Shown here piece by piece: positions 1-10,243 of a stretch of DNA of 56,200 nt. Made by a program: the position numbers and the translations under genes. A model generated the notes under the pieces. The model saw only the letters and a program-made list of their open reading frames with translations, was not told where the DNA came from and did not search any database. Positions within the stretch are counted from its first letter, which is position 1. Each line of letters opens with the position of its first letter. Origin of the DNA: Prochlorococcus marinus bv. HNLC1 (GTDB lineage Bacteria; Cyanobacteriota; Cyanobacteriia; PCC-6307; Cyanobiaceae). The stretch is taken from contig GL947594.1 of assembly GCA_000218705.1 (NCBI GenBank), forward strand, positions 1,194,120-1,250,319, read 5' to 3'.

Positions 1-125
1 GGGATTTGCATATTTTGATTAGGGAAAAGGCTACTGAAAAGAAGCAATGCTCCAACCCCTATCAAAACGATATTTACGATTCCAAATCTTCTGTTAGGTT
101 GATTATCATCCTGTCTTATGGGCAT
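1..125 (-). CDS. ftsH: FtsH membrane AAA protease, N-terminal fragment
   Basis: Only the first 41 codons lie in the window; the gene runs off the left edge. The start is the ATG at 125, reading MPIRQDDNQPNRRFGIVNIV, followed by one hydrophobic helix at about residues 15-35. The wording matches the N-terminus of cyanobacterial FtsH, a membrane-anchored zinc protease used in photosystem II repair and quality control. The AAA and protease domains are outside the window, so the call rests on N-terminal recognition only. Confidence 0.75.
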   Translation of the reverse strand, partial: MPIRQDDNQPNRRFGIVNIVLIGVGALLLFSSLFPNQNMQI

Positions 126-146
126 AATTTTTTATAATTTATATTT

Positions 147-152
147 ATTATA
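147..152 (-). promoter_or_regulatory. -10 box for ftsH
   Basis: Read on the minus strand this is TATAAT, 22 bases upstream of the ftsH ATG. No convincing -35 box is visible, which is common in Prochlorococcus promoters. Confidence 0.4.
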
Positions 153-202
153 AACTAACCAACTTAATTTCGTATTAGTAATTTGATTATTGGGTGAGAA
201 CC

Positions 203-216
203 GTAAGTATACTTAC
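203..216. repeat. 14-bp perfect palindrome upstream of ftsH
   Basis: GTAAGTATACTTAC is a perfect dyad in the gap between ribD and ftsH, about 50 bases upstream of the ftsH -10 box. It could be an operator. In DNA this AT-rich, a 7-bp dyad is expected by chance many times in 56 kb, so function is only a possibility. Confidence 0.2.
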
Positions 217-236
217 AGAATAAATTAACAGATGGT

Positions 237-1327
237 TTACTTCATAATACTTCTTAGATAAATATCATTACTTATTGATTTTATTTCTTGCAAATTCAAA
301 TTCATAATTTCATTCATTGATTTAAATTCAAAATCAGAAAAAGGATTCATCCCATTTTCACCTCCAATTATTTTAGGAGCAACAAAAGTAATAAATTCTT
401 GAATACAGCCTGCTTTTACTGCTGCAGTAGCAAGCTCAGGTCCACATTCCCATAAAACTTTATTACACCCTTTATCGGCTAAAATTTGTGTAAGTAATTT
501 TGGTTCATCAGACGAAACCTTTTCTATAATACATTATTAGGGATCCTTTTTAGATAGCCTTCATTAGCTGTTGAAGAATCATATACAATTAAAGTATTTG
601 ATAATTCGGTATCCCATAATTTTGCTTTTATTGGTAAATCTAGAGTTCTAGTAAAAACTACCCTTAAAGGTTCTATTTTTTTTAATCCACGAGTTGTCAA
701 AATAGGATTATCTTTTCTCAAAGTATTACCACCAATAATTATCGCATCAAAGTCAGCTCTAAGTTTATGGACTAATGAGCGAGATTTTTCAGTAGTAATC
801 CATTTACTCTCTCCATTTTTTAGTCCTACCCTACCATCAATACTCATTGCCCACTTCAAAACTCCATAGGAACAACCATTTAAATTTCTATAAATAAATG
901 ATTTATTTAATTCCAATGATTCCTTCTCACACAAACCTAAATTGACTTCAATCCCTGCATTCTCTAATAATCTAATTCCCTTACCTGCAACTCTTAAATC
1001 TGGATCTTTTATAGATACAAATACCTTATTAATTCCTGAAGATATTATTCTATCTACACATGGAGGAGTTTTTCCTCTATGGCAACAAGGTTCAAGATTT
1101 ACATATAGAGTTCCACCAGAAGGATCATCTTTTAGATTATTAAATGCCATTGCTTCAGCATGAGGCATCCCAGATTTTTGATGAAAACCTTCCGAGATTA
1201 ATTTCCCTTTTTTATCAAGAATTACTGCTCCAACCAGTGGATTTGGACTAGTAAAACCTCTACCAAGAGAGGCTAAACGAATTGCTCTTATCATCCATTT
1301 TTTGTGAATGAAATTGTCTAGCTTCAT
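237..1327 (-). CDS. ribD: RibD, riboflavin-specific deaminase/reductase (frame broken)
   Basis: Bifunctional enzyme of riboflavin synthesis: it deaminates the pyrimidine and then reduces the ribosyl side chain. The N-terminal deaminase domain shows HAE (residues 56-58) and PCCHRGKTPPC (80-90), giving zinc ligands His56, Cys81 and Cys90. The C-terminal reductase domain begins near residue 150 (MSIDGRVG; GGNTLRKDNPILTT). The frame stops at 524 after RIPNNVL but resumes in another frame with IEKVSSDEPKLLTQILADKG and runs to the stop at 237-239. One missing base near 526-534 explains this; restored length is 363 aa, normal for RibD. Probably a sequence error. Confidence 0.9.
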
Positions 1328-1328
1328 T

Positions 1329-1809
1329 TTAAGATTGAGTTCTTAATGCCCTCCATTCTTTTACTAAAAAGGGAGGAACAGGGAGCTCAGAGAAAACTCC
1401 TTGTAAAGAAAGTCTTAAAGGTCTGTTTTGAGAAATATCTTGAAGTAAACTTTCTAGATCAAATTCTGCTGCAGCTTGTCTACTATCTTCTGCAAGCTCA
1501 GTATTTAATAAAGTTATGTCATCTAACTTCCATTTCTTTCTTCCAGACTCTACATCAAGGGAGAGAGGATGATCAATCCTTAAATTCCCAGGATATCCAA
1601 TTACCCTTAAGACTAACTTTTCATCATTATTTGGTGATTTATATGCCACCAATTGCCAAGTTTCATAATCTAAATCTCTTAGAAATTCTGTACTAGCATT
1701 TATTAAACCACCATTTATTTGAGTTTCTGCAACTTCTGCATAAGATTTTACCGGAATAATAATAAAGGAACAATAACTAAGCAAATAAGAATTTTTGCTG
1801 AGTATTCAT
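1329..1809 (-). CDS. DUF3122 protein, secreted (signal peptide split by a frame break)
   Basis: Cyanobacterial DUF3122 family, function unknown. The mature part starts near SYAEVAETQINGG and ends LVKEWRALRTQS. The long frame opens only at a TTG at 1784. A better start is the ATG at 1809, which overlaps the upstream gene's TGA (ATGA) but hits a TAG after ten codons. A third frame across the same bases reads ILICLVIVPLLLF, a typical signal-peptide core. I infer a signal peptide interrupted by one or more indels between about 1770 and 1800. Family call fairly sure; the 5' end is not. Confidence 0.65.
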
Positions 1810-2060
1810 TTATTAATTTTGAAATTTTCTTCATTTTCAGAGTCCATAAGAGCATCAAGTGTAACAGCAGTCCTAACAAGAGAGTGATATTTCTTTAGAA
1901 TTTTACGATTTCTCTCAATTGATTTTGAAAAATCTCTAGATTCATTTTCAGAGAAACTTTTTGCTAAATCGTTGGAATCATCTTCTATTAGTTCTAAATA
2001 ATCTTGTTTGTTAATAAGAGCTAACAGTAATTCGTGTAATCGCTTTCTTCTTTCAGACAA
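1806..2060 (-). CDS. Conserved small hypothetical protein, 84 aa
   Basis: Starts at a TTG (MSERRKRLHELLLALINKQD) and ends in a TGA that overlaps the ATG of the downstream DUF3122 gene, so the two are probably translationally coupled. The protein is charged and predicted helical, with many Glu, Asp, Lys and Arg, and has no membrane segment or cysteine. I do not recognise a domain. It looks like one of the short cyanobacterial core proteins of unknown function. Confidence 0.6.
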   Translation of the reverse strand: MSERRKRLHELLLALINKQDYLELIEDDSNDLAKSFSENESRDFSKSIERNRKILKKYHSLVRTAVTLDALMDSENEENFKINK

Positions 2061-2150
2061 TTAGTCACTTTATTATTGACTCATATAATAATAGGATAAT
2101 TTTACAACTTACACAAATTAAACCTTTTTTAGCATCTAATAATATAATTG

Positions 2151-3428
2151 ATGAAAAAAATTAAAAGAAAAATTCATGTTATAGGATTAAATTCTTTTAA
2201 AATTGAAGATTTATCACTAGAAGTTCAAGAACTTTTTCATAAAGTTAAAAACATTGCAGCACCAAATACATATATACATGAAATAAAGGACTGGGTTTCA
2301 ATGAAATTCATTGAGGAGAAAAATTTTTATGAAAGTAAAAGCAATTTAGATTTAATTAATTGGCTTAAATCTAATGATAATGATGTAATACTTATCTCCA
2401 GAGGTGATCCACTTTGGTTTGGAATTGGAAGAATCCTTCTAAACAACTTCTCAAAAGAGGAATTATTATTTTATCCAGGTAAAACAAGTCTTCAATTAGC
2501 TTTTAGCAGATTAAAAAAATCATGGCAAGATGTTAAAGCAGTTAGTATTCATGGTCGAGAAACAAATGAATTAATAAAATTACTGAAGTTAAAAGAAAAA
2601 GGAATAGCAATACTAACAGATCCTAAAAATAATAATTTAGAGTTAATTAGACAAAATCTAAAGGAACTAGATCTAGAGAATTCCTATGAATTTTGGCTAT
2701 GTGAGGAAATAGGTTCTAAAAATGAAAAAATCAGATTAATATCACATCAAGAAAATCTTCCAAAAGGAATATCTGATTTAAATATAGTTATTCTCTTAAA
2801 GAAAGAAATCAATTCTTTAATTAAAAATTTACCTCTTTTTGGTATTAGTGATAATACTTTTAAAACATTTAATGATAGGCCAAATTTACTAACAAAAAGA
2901 GAAATCAGGATTCAAATACTGGCTGATTTAGAGTTACCAGAATTAGGAACTTTATTAGATATTGGATCAGGTAGCGGGACAATTGGTTTAGAGGCTCTTA
3001 GATTAAGACCAAAATTAAAATTAATATCTATAGACAAAAGATTTGGGAGTCAATTACTAGTTAAAGAAAATGCAAAAAAATTAGGGGTTTCACCAAAAAA
3101 AATAATTGAGAGTGATGTAAAACAATTTTTAAATAATGATTTGAATAATTTATTTTCTGATTCAAATAGGGTTGTTATAGGTGGTTGCGATAAAGAGACA
3201 AAAATTGAAATTATTGAAGCCTTATCAAAATTTCTTAAAAAAGGAGACATAATAGTTTTACCTATAATTACTTATGAAGTTTTACAAAAAGTTTCTAATT
3301 GTCTAAGACAACTTAATTACGAAACTAGTATGAATCTTATTCAAACATTTAAAGGTCTAAGTATTTCTGAAGGGACAAGATTCGAGCCAAATAATCCAGT
3401 ATTTATAATTAAAGCTAAGAAAAAATAA
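2151..3428 (+). CDS. cobL: CobL, precorrin-6Y C5,15-methyltransferase (decarboxylating)
   Basis: Cobalamin ring synthesis: methylates C5 and C15 of precorrin-6/7 and removes the C12 acetate carboxyl. The N-terminal CbiE-type tetrapyrrole methylase half (about 1-210) contains LISRGDPLWFGIGR; the C-terminal CbiT-type half has the SAM loop LLDIGSGSGTIGLEAL near residue 268. About 425 aa is usual for the fused CbiE-CbiT form. I chose the ATG at 2151; a TTG lies one codon upstream. It ends two bases before the convergent nadK stop, leaving no room for a separate terminator. Confidence 0.9.
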   Translation: MKKIKRKIHVIGLNSFKIEDLSLEVQELFHKVKNIAAPNTYIHEIKDWVSMKFIEEKNFYESKSNLDLINWLKSNDNDVILISRGDPLWFGIGRILLNNFSKEELLFYPGKTSLQLAFSRLKKSWQDVKAVSIHGRETNELIKLLKLKEKGIAILTDPKNNNLELIRQNLKELDLENSYEFWLCEEIGSKNEKIRLISHQENLPKGISDLNIVILLKKEINSLIKNLPLFGISDNTFKTFNDRPNLLTKREIRIQILADLELPELGTLLDIGSGSGTIGLEALRLRPKLKLISIDKRFGSQLLVKENAKKLGVSPKKIIESDVKQFLNNDLNNLFSDSNRVVIGGCDKETKIEIIEALSKFLKKGDIIVLPIITYEVLQKVSNCLRQLNYETSMNLIQTFKGLSISEGTRFEPNNPVFIIKAKKK

Positions 3429-3430
3429 AT

Positions 3431-4339
3431 TTATTTATCCGGTTTTGCAACATGAGGTAATCCCCAGCCTAACTTATTTCTCAAAACCTGAAAAAATTCA
3501 TGGTCATCCAATCTTATAAACCTAACTGGATGATTACTTTTTCTTATTAAGACTCTATCTTCAGGCCATACATAACATCCAGCATTACCATCTACAACCA
3601 TAATTAATCTTTCAGGCGTAGCTGGAAAAACAGTCACTGGTTCAGAATCATTAAATACCAAAGCTCTAGATGCTAATGAATGCGGAGCAATTGGAGTTAA
3701 TTGAACTACTGGGCAATCAGGTGTTATCACAGGACCTCCAGCGCTTAATGAATATGCTGTTGATCCTGTTGGAGTAGAGAGAATCACACCATCAGCGGAA
3801 ATATCAACAGGTGCATGCTTTCCAATTGATATTTCAAAATGGCACATACTTGTTAAGGGTTCTCTATGTAAGGCCATTTCGTTAAGACATAAAGACTCCC
3901 ATCTTCTTTGATCATTTCGCATAACACTTATAATTAAACTATTCCTTTCTTCTATATCCCAATTACCTTGAATTAATTTATCCAATGCATCTTCAAGATT
4001 AGACAAATAAGCTTCTGCCAAAAATCCTAAGTGGCCAGTATTAATTGTAAGTATTGGAATTTTTGCAGGAGCAGTTTGCCTAGCTGCTGATAACACAGTT
4101 CCATCTCCACCAAGAACAATTGCAAATTCAATAGAGGAATTAAAACCATCTGGTACACAATTTGTATATCCAAGTGGCCTTACATGTTGATCAGGATTTG
4201 CAAAACCTACCATACCTCCAGAGCTACTAACTCTAACAACTTTATAATTAGAACTTTCCAACTTTTTTTGAACAGATATAGCTGTCTGGACAGCTAAATC
4301 TTTTCCATCATTGACGATTAGTCCAGCTTTTCGTACCAA
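3431..4339 (-). CDS. nadK: NAD kinase
   Basis: Phosphorylates NAD to NADP using ATP. The family signature GGDGT is at residues 77-81 and the second conserved block, [17 protein letters not shown], is in the C-terminal half, with NEMALHRE between them. 302 aa is a full-length cyanobacterial enzyme. The start is a TTG; no ATG is available nearby in frame. Next upstream on the same strand is pheS, with a gap of about 75 bases. Confidence 0.93.
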   Translation of the reverse strand: MVRKAGLIVNDGKDLAVQTAISVQKKLESSNYKVVRVSSSGGMVGFANPDQHVRPLGYTNCVPDGFNSSIEFAIVLGGDGTVLSAARQTAPAKIPILTINTGHLGFLAEAYLSNLEDALDKLIQGNWDIEERNSLIISVMRNDQRRWESLCLNEMALHREPLTSMCHFEISIGKHAPVDISADGVILSTPTGSTAYSLSAGGPVITPDCPVVQLTPIAPHSLASRALVFNDSEPVTVFPATPERLIMVVDGNAGCYVWPEDRVLIRKSNHPVRFIRLDDHEFFQVLRNKLGWGLPHVAKPDK

Positions 4340-4414
4340 TCGAGAAATTTATAACTAACTATACCTTAAACCAAATTGCTCTATAAAGGCTAATTTAGAT
4401 GCTAATAATCTTCA

Positions 4415-5422
4415 CTAAAATTGTTTTAAAAATCTCAAATCATTAGTATAAAATCTTCTAATATCATCTATTTGATGCCTTACCATACAAAATCTTTCAA
4501 CTCCTAAACCTGCAGCAAAACCTGTCCATTTCTCTGAATCTATTCCCATTCTATTAAGAACCATTGGATCAACCATTCCACATCCCATAACCTCCAACCA
4601 TTTCCCTTTCCATTGAACATCTACTTCGGCCGATGGTTCAGTAAAAGGGAAATAACTAGCTCTAAATCTAATAGGTAAGTCGCCAAAAAAAGTTTTTAAA
4701 AAAGTAAGTACAGTTCCTCTTAAATGACTAAAATTAATACCTTCATCAATACATAAAACTTCTACTTGATTAAAAACTGGAGAATGTGTTGCATCAACTG
4801 CATCTCTTCTATAAACACGACCTGGAGAAATAATTCTAGTAGGAGGTGGATTATCTTTTAAATATCTTATTTGAACAGGAGATGTATGCGTCCTCAAAAG
4901 TAAATTATCATTTAAATAAAAAGTATCTTGCATATCTCTAGCAGGATGATTTTTAGGAATATTTAAAGACTCAAAATTATAAAAATCCGATTCTATTTCA
5001 GGCCCATTTGCTACTGAGTAACCTAATCCACAAAAAATATCAATAATTTCATCTTGAGTAGAGAGTAATGGATGTTGATTACCTTTTGGTGTCCCAGTAG
5101 AGGGAATAGTTACATCTAATTTCTCATTTGCAATTTTTAACTCTAAAGCATAATTTAATAACTGATTTTTTCGATCACTAATTGCTTCAAGTAAGTTAGT
5201 TTTGAGAATATTTGCTTTTTGACCAATCTTTGGTCTATCTTTTGCTTCTAATTTACTCATATTTTTTAAGATATTTGATAATTTTCCTTTTTTTCCAAGC
5301 AAAGAAACTCTTAAGATTTCTAAATCACCTTCTTTTTTAGTATTTTTTATATCTTGATCTGCAGAATCAGATAGACTTTTCAACTGATTCTCAATTTGAT
5401 CTAGTAATTCAATTTCACTCAC
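4415..5422 (-). CDS. pheS: Phenylalanyl-tRNA synthetase alpha subunit
   Basis: Catalytic subunit of the alpha2-beta2 class II synthetase. An N-terminal coiled-coil region (about 1-90) is followed by the catalytic core, with [19 protein letters not shown] (motif 2 region), [10 protein letters not shown], and [18 protein letters not shown] (motif 3) near the C-terminus. 335 aa is the usual length. GTG start. Divergent from surE, with about 70 bases between for both promoters. Confidence 0.95.
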   Translation of the reverse strand: MSEIELLDQIENQLKSLSDSADQDIKNTKKEGDLEILRVSLLGKKGKLSNILKNMSKLEAKDRPKIGQKANILKTNLLEAISDRKNQLLNYALELKIANEKLDVTIPSTGTPKGNQHPLLSTQDEIIDIFCGLGYSVANGPEIESDFYNFESLNIPKNHPARDMQDTFYLNDNLLLRTHTSPVQIRYLKDNPPPTRIISPGRVYRRDAVDATHSPVFNQVEVLCIDEGINFSHLRGTVLTFLKTFFGDLPIRFRASYFPFTEPSAEVDVQWKGKWLEVMGCGMVDPMVLNRMGIDSEKWTGFAAGLGVERFCMVRHQIDDIRRFYTNDLRFLKQF

Positions 5423-5491
5423 TGATATAGTAAAAAAAGGTATAGATTCATATTACTTAACCATAGTGCATATTAAAAATTATTTTTCTAA

Positions 5492-6286
5492 ATGGATTCA
5501 TTAAATATTTTAATTAGTAATGATGATGGCATTTTTGCTGATGGAATAAGATCACTTGCTAAAAAAGCTTTAGAGAGAGGACATAATGTTACTGTAGTCT
5601 GCCCAGATCAAGAGCGCTCTGCAACAGGTCATGGATTAACTTTATCCTCTCCGATAAGGATTGAAAATGCAGATGCATTATTTCAAAAAGGAATTAAAGC
5701 ATGGGGCTGCTCAGGGACTCCAGCAGATTGTGTAAAGTTAGCTTTATCTGAATTATTAGAAGCGAAGCCTGATTTAGTTCTTTCTGGTATTAATCAAGGT
5801 CCTAATTTAGGCACTGATATATTTTGTTCAGGTACTGTAGCTGCCGCTATGGAAGGAACTCTTGAAAATATACCTTCAATGGCTGTTAGTTTAGCTGATT
5901 TCAAATGGAGAGATTTTGAATTTGCGAGTGAAGTTTCTTTAAAAATTGCTGAACAAGCTTTAAAAAGTAATTGGCCAAAATCATTGCTTCTAAATTTAAA
6001 TATTCCACCATGTCAAAAGAGCGAAATAATAGGAGGATCATGGACAAGATTATCAATAAGAAAATATAAAAATCAATTTTCAAAAAGGGAAGATCCAAGA
6101 GGAGATACTTATTTTTGGCTTGCTGGAGAAGCTGTCATGGATCTCAACGCTAAGGGATATGGGCCTAAAAATTGGCCTAGCGATGTTTCCCAAATAGAAA
6201 AGAAAAAGCTTTCATTAACACCTATTGAGCCTGATTTATTTTGGAGAGATAGTTTAGAAATGCTTCCTAATATTCAACTCTTATAG
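5492..6286 (+). CDS. surE: SurE, 5'/3'-nucleotidase
   Basis: Metal-dependent nucleoside monophosphate phosphatase. The N-terminal signature [13 protein letters not shown] carries the metal-binding Asn10, Asp11 and Asp12. [20 protein letters not shown] in the middle is the second conserved metal site block. 264 aa is normal. ATG start at 5492. Its last 13 bases overlap the end of the convergent DUF3611 gene. Confidence 0.93.
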   Translation: MDSLNILISNDDGIFADGIRSLAKKALERGHNVTVVCPDQERSATGHGLTLSSPIRIENADALFQKGIKAWGCSGTPADCVKLALSELLEAKPDLVLSGINQGPNLGTDIFCSGTVAAAMEGTLENIPSMAVSLADFKWRDFEFASEVSLKIAEQALKSNWPKSLLLNLNIPPCQKSEIIGGSWTRLSIRKYKNQFSKREDPRGDTYFWLAGEAVMDLNAKGYGPKNWPSDVSQIEKKKLSLTPIEPDLFWRDSLEMLPNIQLL

Positions 6287-6813
6287 ATTCTTCTAAGCAA
6301 CCATAAAGAGAAGCATAATCCCACAAAATGTGCTGCAATGACTTGTGTATTACTTAAAACAGAAAGAATTTCTAATCCAGTAATTGCAACATCTGAGCTA
6401 GTAGCTATTGCAATTCCTTGTGTTTGAGTAGAGGCTTGTATAAAAAGAGCTCCCATAAGAGCTTGATAGCCAATAAGTCCAAATAATATCCCTAATAAAT
6501 CAATAACTAAACCTCTTTTAATAAGTTTGCTAGTCTGACCTCTTGAGGGTCTAACATTACTTGAAATTGCTCTACCAGTTTTTACAATTAACCACCCCTG
6601 CCAAAGGCTAAGAAATAGTAAGACTAAAGATACTGTTGTTAATGATAATCCTGGTGCCAAACTAAGCTGTCCTTCGCTATCATTACTAACAACATTTGAA
6701 AAAAGCAAAACAGATGTTACAACAACACCTAGAATAGATTGAATCCAAAAGCGTATCCAACCGGTCCGTCGCATTCCAAATGAAAGCAACTGAAAATCTA
6801 TTTTGTCAGCCAT
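6274..6813 (-). CDS. DUF3611 family integral membrane protein
   Basis: 179 aa with four hydrophobic segments, roughly residues 22-42, 53-73, 103-127 and 153-173. Cyanobacteria and plastids share this DUF3611 family; function unknown. The N-terminus [20 protein letters not shown] is characteristic. It converges on surE with a 13-base overlap of coding ends and starts nine bases from the long frame that contains ribF on the opposite strand. Confidence 0.75.
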   Translation of the reverse strand: MADKIDFQLLSFGMRRTGWIRFWIQSILGVVVTSVLLFSNVVSNDSEGQLSLAPGLSLTTVSLVLLFLSLWQGWLIVKTGRAISSNVRPSRGQTSKLIKRGLVIDLLGILFGLIGYQALMGALFIQASTQTQGIAIATSSDVAITGLEILSVLSNTQVIAAHFVGLCFSLWLLRRIYKS

Positions 6814-6878
6814 TCATTTGATTGAGTAAATTATTTATTCAAATTTGCCATCAAATTCATAAAATTGCACGTTATATT

Positions 6879-7798
6879 GTGATCTCTTTAATATCACCAT
6901 CTGAAGTCAAAGCACCTACCTCTATCGCGATTGGAAGTTTTGATGGCCTGCATGAAGGTCATAGAAGATTAATTGAAACTGTTGTAAAAAATAGTCAATA
7001 TACTCCAACCATTGCAAGTTTCTGGCCACATCCAAGAGAAGTCTTATTTGGTGAAACCAGATTAAGGCTTGACCTCCCAGAAGAAAAACTTCCACTTTTA
7101 GAGAGTCTTGGTATTGAACAATTAGTCTTAATACCTTTTGATAAAAAGTTATCTAAACTTAGTGCTAATAATTTTTTAAAAGATGTTCTTTTTAATCAAC
7201 TTCAAACAAAAAGTATTTCAGTTGGAGAAAACTTTCGATTTGGTTACAAAAGGCAAGGAGATATCAATACTATTAAAGAATCTGTAAAAAATCAGAATAT
7301 TGCATTGAATATTGTCCCACTCTTAGAGGATCAATATGGAAGAATTAGCAGTAGTAGAGTGAGAGAATTATTGCTTAATTGTGATCTAGAGAATGCTAGG
7401 AAATTGCTACAAAGGCCTTATAATTTTTCAGGTAAAGTTGTGAAAGGGAAGGGCCTTGGTAAAGAGATTGGATGCCCAACTGCAAACCTTGAAATAGATG
7501 GCAGAAAGTTTCTACCAGGAGTAGGTGTTTATGCAGCATGGAGCTTTCCTGAAGATTCCAAAGTTAAGTTACCATCTGTAATGAACCTAGGTCCACAGCC
7601 AACAATTGATCCACTATCTCCTTCTGCTGTTGAAGTTCATTTAATTAATAAAAACATTAACCTTTATGATTTAAAGTTAAGAATACAACCTATTAAAAAA
7701 ATTAGATCACAAATAAAATTCTCAAATTTAAGTGAATTGTCAAAACAAATCTTTAAAGATATAGATATGGCTAAGAAATTTTTAATAATATTGAATAA
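6879..7798 (+). CDS. ribF: RibF, riboflavin kinase / FAD synthetase
   Basis: Makes FMN and then FAD. The N-terminal nucleotidyltransferase domain has GSFDGLHEGH at residues 19-28 and ISSSRVRELL; the C-terminal flavokinase domain begins at GKGLGKEIGCPTANLEIDG. I take the GTG at 6879 (MISLISPSEV) as start, although the frame is open from 6822. As sequenced there is no stop and the frame runs straight into thiE. One extra T in the T5 run at 7779-7783 would read KKFFNNIE and stop at 7796-7798, seven bases before the thiE ATG. The end given assumes that repair. Confidence 0.85.
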
Positions 7799-7805
7799 AA
7801 ATAAG

Positions 7806-8859
7806 ATGAAAAACTTAGACTTAAAACGGTTAGAAGATCAAAGAATAGCTCAAATTGTCGATGCAAATTTAGATAGAGCTAGAGAAGGTTTAAGAGTTTT
7901 GGAAGATTGGGCAAGATTTGCTCTAGGAAGAAAAGATTTAGTTAAAAGTTTTAAAAATTTTAGGCAAATTTTAGGTAAACATCACCTTAAAGTATATAAA
8001 GAGTCTAGAAATTTTATAAATGATAATAGTGCTGGTTTAAGTCATCCTGAACAATTTAAAAGAAATGATGCAAGCTCCATAATTAGTTCTAATGCAGCGA
8101 GAGTTCAAGAGGCTTTAAGAGTAATCGAAGAGTTCTCAAGAGACCATAATCAAAATCTTAGTAAAATCTCATCTGATATAAGATATGAAATTTATAATCT
8201 TGAAATTGTATTACTGGAAGCACAGTCAAATTACTCACTGCGAAAAATTTTGAATGAAAATGATTTATATTTCATTACTCTTGATACCGAAAATTTATTT
8301 GAGAAAATAAAAAATATTTTGGAAGGAGGTGTAAAAATAATTCAATTGAGATTTAAGCAAGGGAAAGATTCTGATAATCTTAAATTTGCAATAAAAGTAA
8401 GAGAATTATGTAATAATTTTGATGCTCTTTTTTTAATAAATGACAGAGTAGATATTGCCTTGGCTTGTAAAGCAGATGGAGTTCATCTTGGTCAAGATGA
8501 TATGGATATAAAATCCGCTAGAAATATATTGGGTTTTTCGAAAATAATAGGTATCTCAGCAAGTAATGAGTGGGATATAAAAAAGCGATAAAAGATGGTT
8601 GCGACTACTTAGGAATAGGTCCAGTTTTTGCAACTACAACAAAAAAGGAAAAAGTCCCTTAGGAATAGATACTTTAAAATCACTCACAAAGGATATTTCA
8701 ATTCCATGGTTTGCAATTGGAGGAATTAAGCAAGAGAACATTTCTTTATTAAAAGAAAATAATATTCGTAAGGTTGCAATAATATCAGATCTTATTAATT
8801 CAAAAAATCCTAAAGAGAAAGCTATTATGATAATAAATTCTTTAACTGATGAAAATTAA
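7806..8859 (+). CDS. thiE: ThiE, thiamine-phosphate synthase (two frame breaks)
   Basis: Joins the pyrimidine and thiazole moieties to thiamine phosphate. The cyanobacterial form has an extra N-terminal domain (IAQIVDANLDRAREGLRVLE) before the TIM-barrel domain, where LINDRVDIALACKADGVHLG is the conserved core. The frame breaks at A6 (8579-8584), right after SASNEWDI, and again at 8641-8653, in or between two A runs. Adding one A at each restores GPVFATTTKKEKSPLGIDTL and a 351-residue protein, the expected length. The stop overlaps the thiS start. Confidence 0.92.
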
Positions 8860-9054
8860 GGTAAATGGAGAAGAAAGACTTATTCAATCTAATAAAAGCA
8901 TTTCTTTGAATGAGACTATTAAATTACTTGGATATTCTTCTAATACAGTTGTTGTTGAAGTAAATAAACTAATTATTAATTCAGCGGAGTGGGATGATAA
9001 ATATATAAAAATGGAGACAAATTAGAAATTGTATCAATAGTTGGAGGAGGATAA
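8849..9054 (+). CDS. thiS: ThiS, sulfur carrier for thiazole synthesis (frame broken)
   Basis: Ubiquitin-like sulfur carrier whose C-terminal glycine is thiocarboxylated. Reads MKIKVNGEERLIQSNKSISL, then breaks at the A5 run 9007-9011. With one A restored it ends NGDKLEIVSIVGGG, the expected Gly-Gly tail, at 68 aa. It overlaps the 3' end of thiE by 11 bases, so the pair is probably one operon. Too short to stand out as an intact open frame. Confidence 0.85.
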
Positions 9055-9211
9055 TTTCAATAAAATAGATTACATTTGATAATAAATAATGAATTTTCAC
9101 CAGAAGTTGAATAATTAAAAAATATCTTCATATTTTTTTAACCTAATCAATGAAACAATTGATCAAATTTTAATTTTTTCATTTTATATTCTTAATACTA
9201 TTACAGTAAAA

Positions 9212-9379
9212 ATGAAAGAAGAATTAAAGCAATCTACAAGATCTTTAAAATGGGAGCAAAATGGTCAATTAGCTCATAAAGATCTTTCTGATTTGATCGA
9301 TAGATTAAAAAATGTTGAGAATGAATGTAATTCCTCAGAATTATCAAGACTGAGTAATAATTCTGACAATATTGATTAA
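9212..9379 (+). CDS. Small hypothetical protein, 55 aa
   Basis: ATG at 9212, preceded by TAAAA, reads MKEELKQSTRSLKWEQNGQL and stops at 9377-9379. Strongly charged and hydrophilic with no membrane segment. I do not recognise it. Support is the clean ATG frame and coding-like composition within an otherwise empty 540-base gap downstream of thiS. Confidence 0.45.
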   Translation: MKEELKQSTRSLKWEQNGQLAHKDLSDLIDRLKNVENECNSSELSRLSNNSDNID

Positions 9380-9445
9380 ATTTGTTACTCATCTCTTGAT
9401 TGTAAATCCATTATCTGTTTCAAATAAATAATAATAAAAATAAAA

Positions 9446-9580
9446 ATGCAAAAAAGATACCCAGAGTGGGTAAATACAGAAGTCATAATGAAAGCTATAA
9501 AAATGCGAGAAGAGGGAGTATTATCTGAAAGATTAAATATGTGGATAGAAAATCTTTTAGAGATTAACCATAAGAAATAG
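9446..9580 (+). CDS. Small hypothetical protein, 44 aa
   Basis: ATG at 9446 reads MQKRYPEWVNTEVIMKAIKM, ending INHKK with TAG at 9578-9580. Amphipathic, probably two helices. It ends 13 bases before the convergent larB stop. Not recognised; probably a short Prochlorococcus core peptide, and it could equally be a chance frame. Confidence 0.45.
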   Translation: MQKRYPEWVNTEVIMKAIKMREEGVLSERLNMWIENLLEINHKK

Positions 9581-9592
9581 TAGCTATAATTT

Positions 9593-10243
9593 TTAACTTT
9601 TTATTATTCTTAGTGCAGCCATTGCGGCACCGTATCCATTATCTATATTCATTACCATTATCCCTGGAGAACAACTAGCCAACATACTATTCAAGGCCAC
9701 CATTCCATCTTTACTAACTCCATATCCTACAGAAACTGGGACACCTATTATAGGTTGAGGTAATAGTCCTCCAATTACAGTAGCTAAAGCTCCTTCCATT
9801 CCAGCGCAGACTATTATTAAATTATGTTCATTAATTTTGTCTAATTGACTAAAGAGTCTATGAACTCCAGCAACTCCAACATCTATAAAAGTTTCACAAG
9901 TAATACCATAAATTTCTAAAGCTGTTTTAACTTCTAGAGTTACTTTCAAGTCACTAGAACCTCCAGAGACAATAGCGACAGTTTTCTCAGATTCAATTTT
10001 ATTTGCATTTTCTCCAATAACTAAACAATTAGCATCTTTAATAAATATTGCATTTGCATAAATATCTTGTAGACATCTAGCTTTGCTTTCATTAATTCTT
10101 GTTATAAAAACAAATTCACCTTTTTTTAAAACTTCTTGAGCAATTTTTTTTAATTGTTCAATACTTTTATGTTCTCCCCAAATTGCTTCAATTAATCCTA
10201 GACGATTTTGTCTATCAAAATCGAATCTAATATCTAAAATCAT
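9593..10243 (-). CDS. larB: LarB, nickel-pincer cofactor synthesis / PurE-related protein
   Basis: 216 aa of the PurE-like LarB family, which carboxylates and hydrolyses nicotinic acid adenine dinucleotide in the first step of nickel-pincer nucleotide synthesis. Conserved blocks: RINESKARCLQDI, VAIVSGGSSDL, VGVAGVHRLF, CAGMEGALATVIGGL, PVSVGYGVSKDGM and SPGIMVMNIDNGYGAA. Older annotations say phosphoribosylaminoimidazole carboxylase-related. Its ATG overlaps the stop of the upstream TIGR03792 gene by four bases, and it is the last gene of the era-trmD-ispF run. No larA, larC or larE is in the window. Confidence 0.85.
   Translation of the reverse strand: MILDIRFDFDRQNRLGLIEAIWGEHKSIEQLKKIAQEVLKKGEFVFITRINESKARCLQDIYANAIFIKDANCLVIGENANKIESEKTVAIVSGGSSDLKVTLEVKTALEIYGITCETFIDVGVAGVHRLFSQLDKINEHNLIIVCAGMEGALATVIGGLLPQPIIGVPVSVGYGVSKDGMVALNSMLASCSPGIMVMNIDNGYGAAMAALRIIKS

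Noticed and set aside
8860..9060. Thiamine riboswitch near thiE/thiS
   Set aside because: I found no conserved TPP aptamer sequence upstream of thiE or thiS; both lie within a compact operon.
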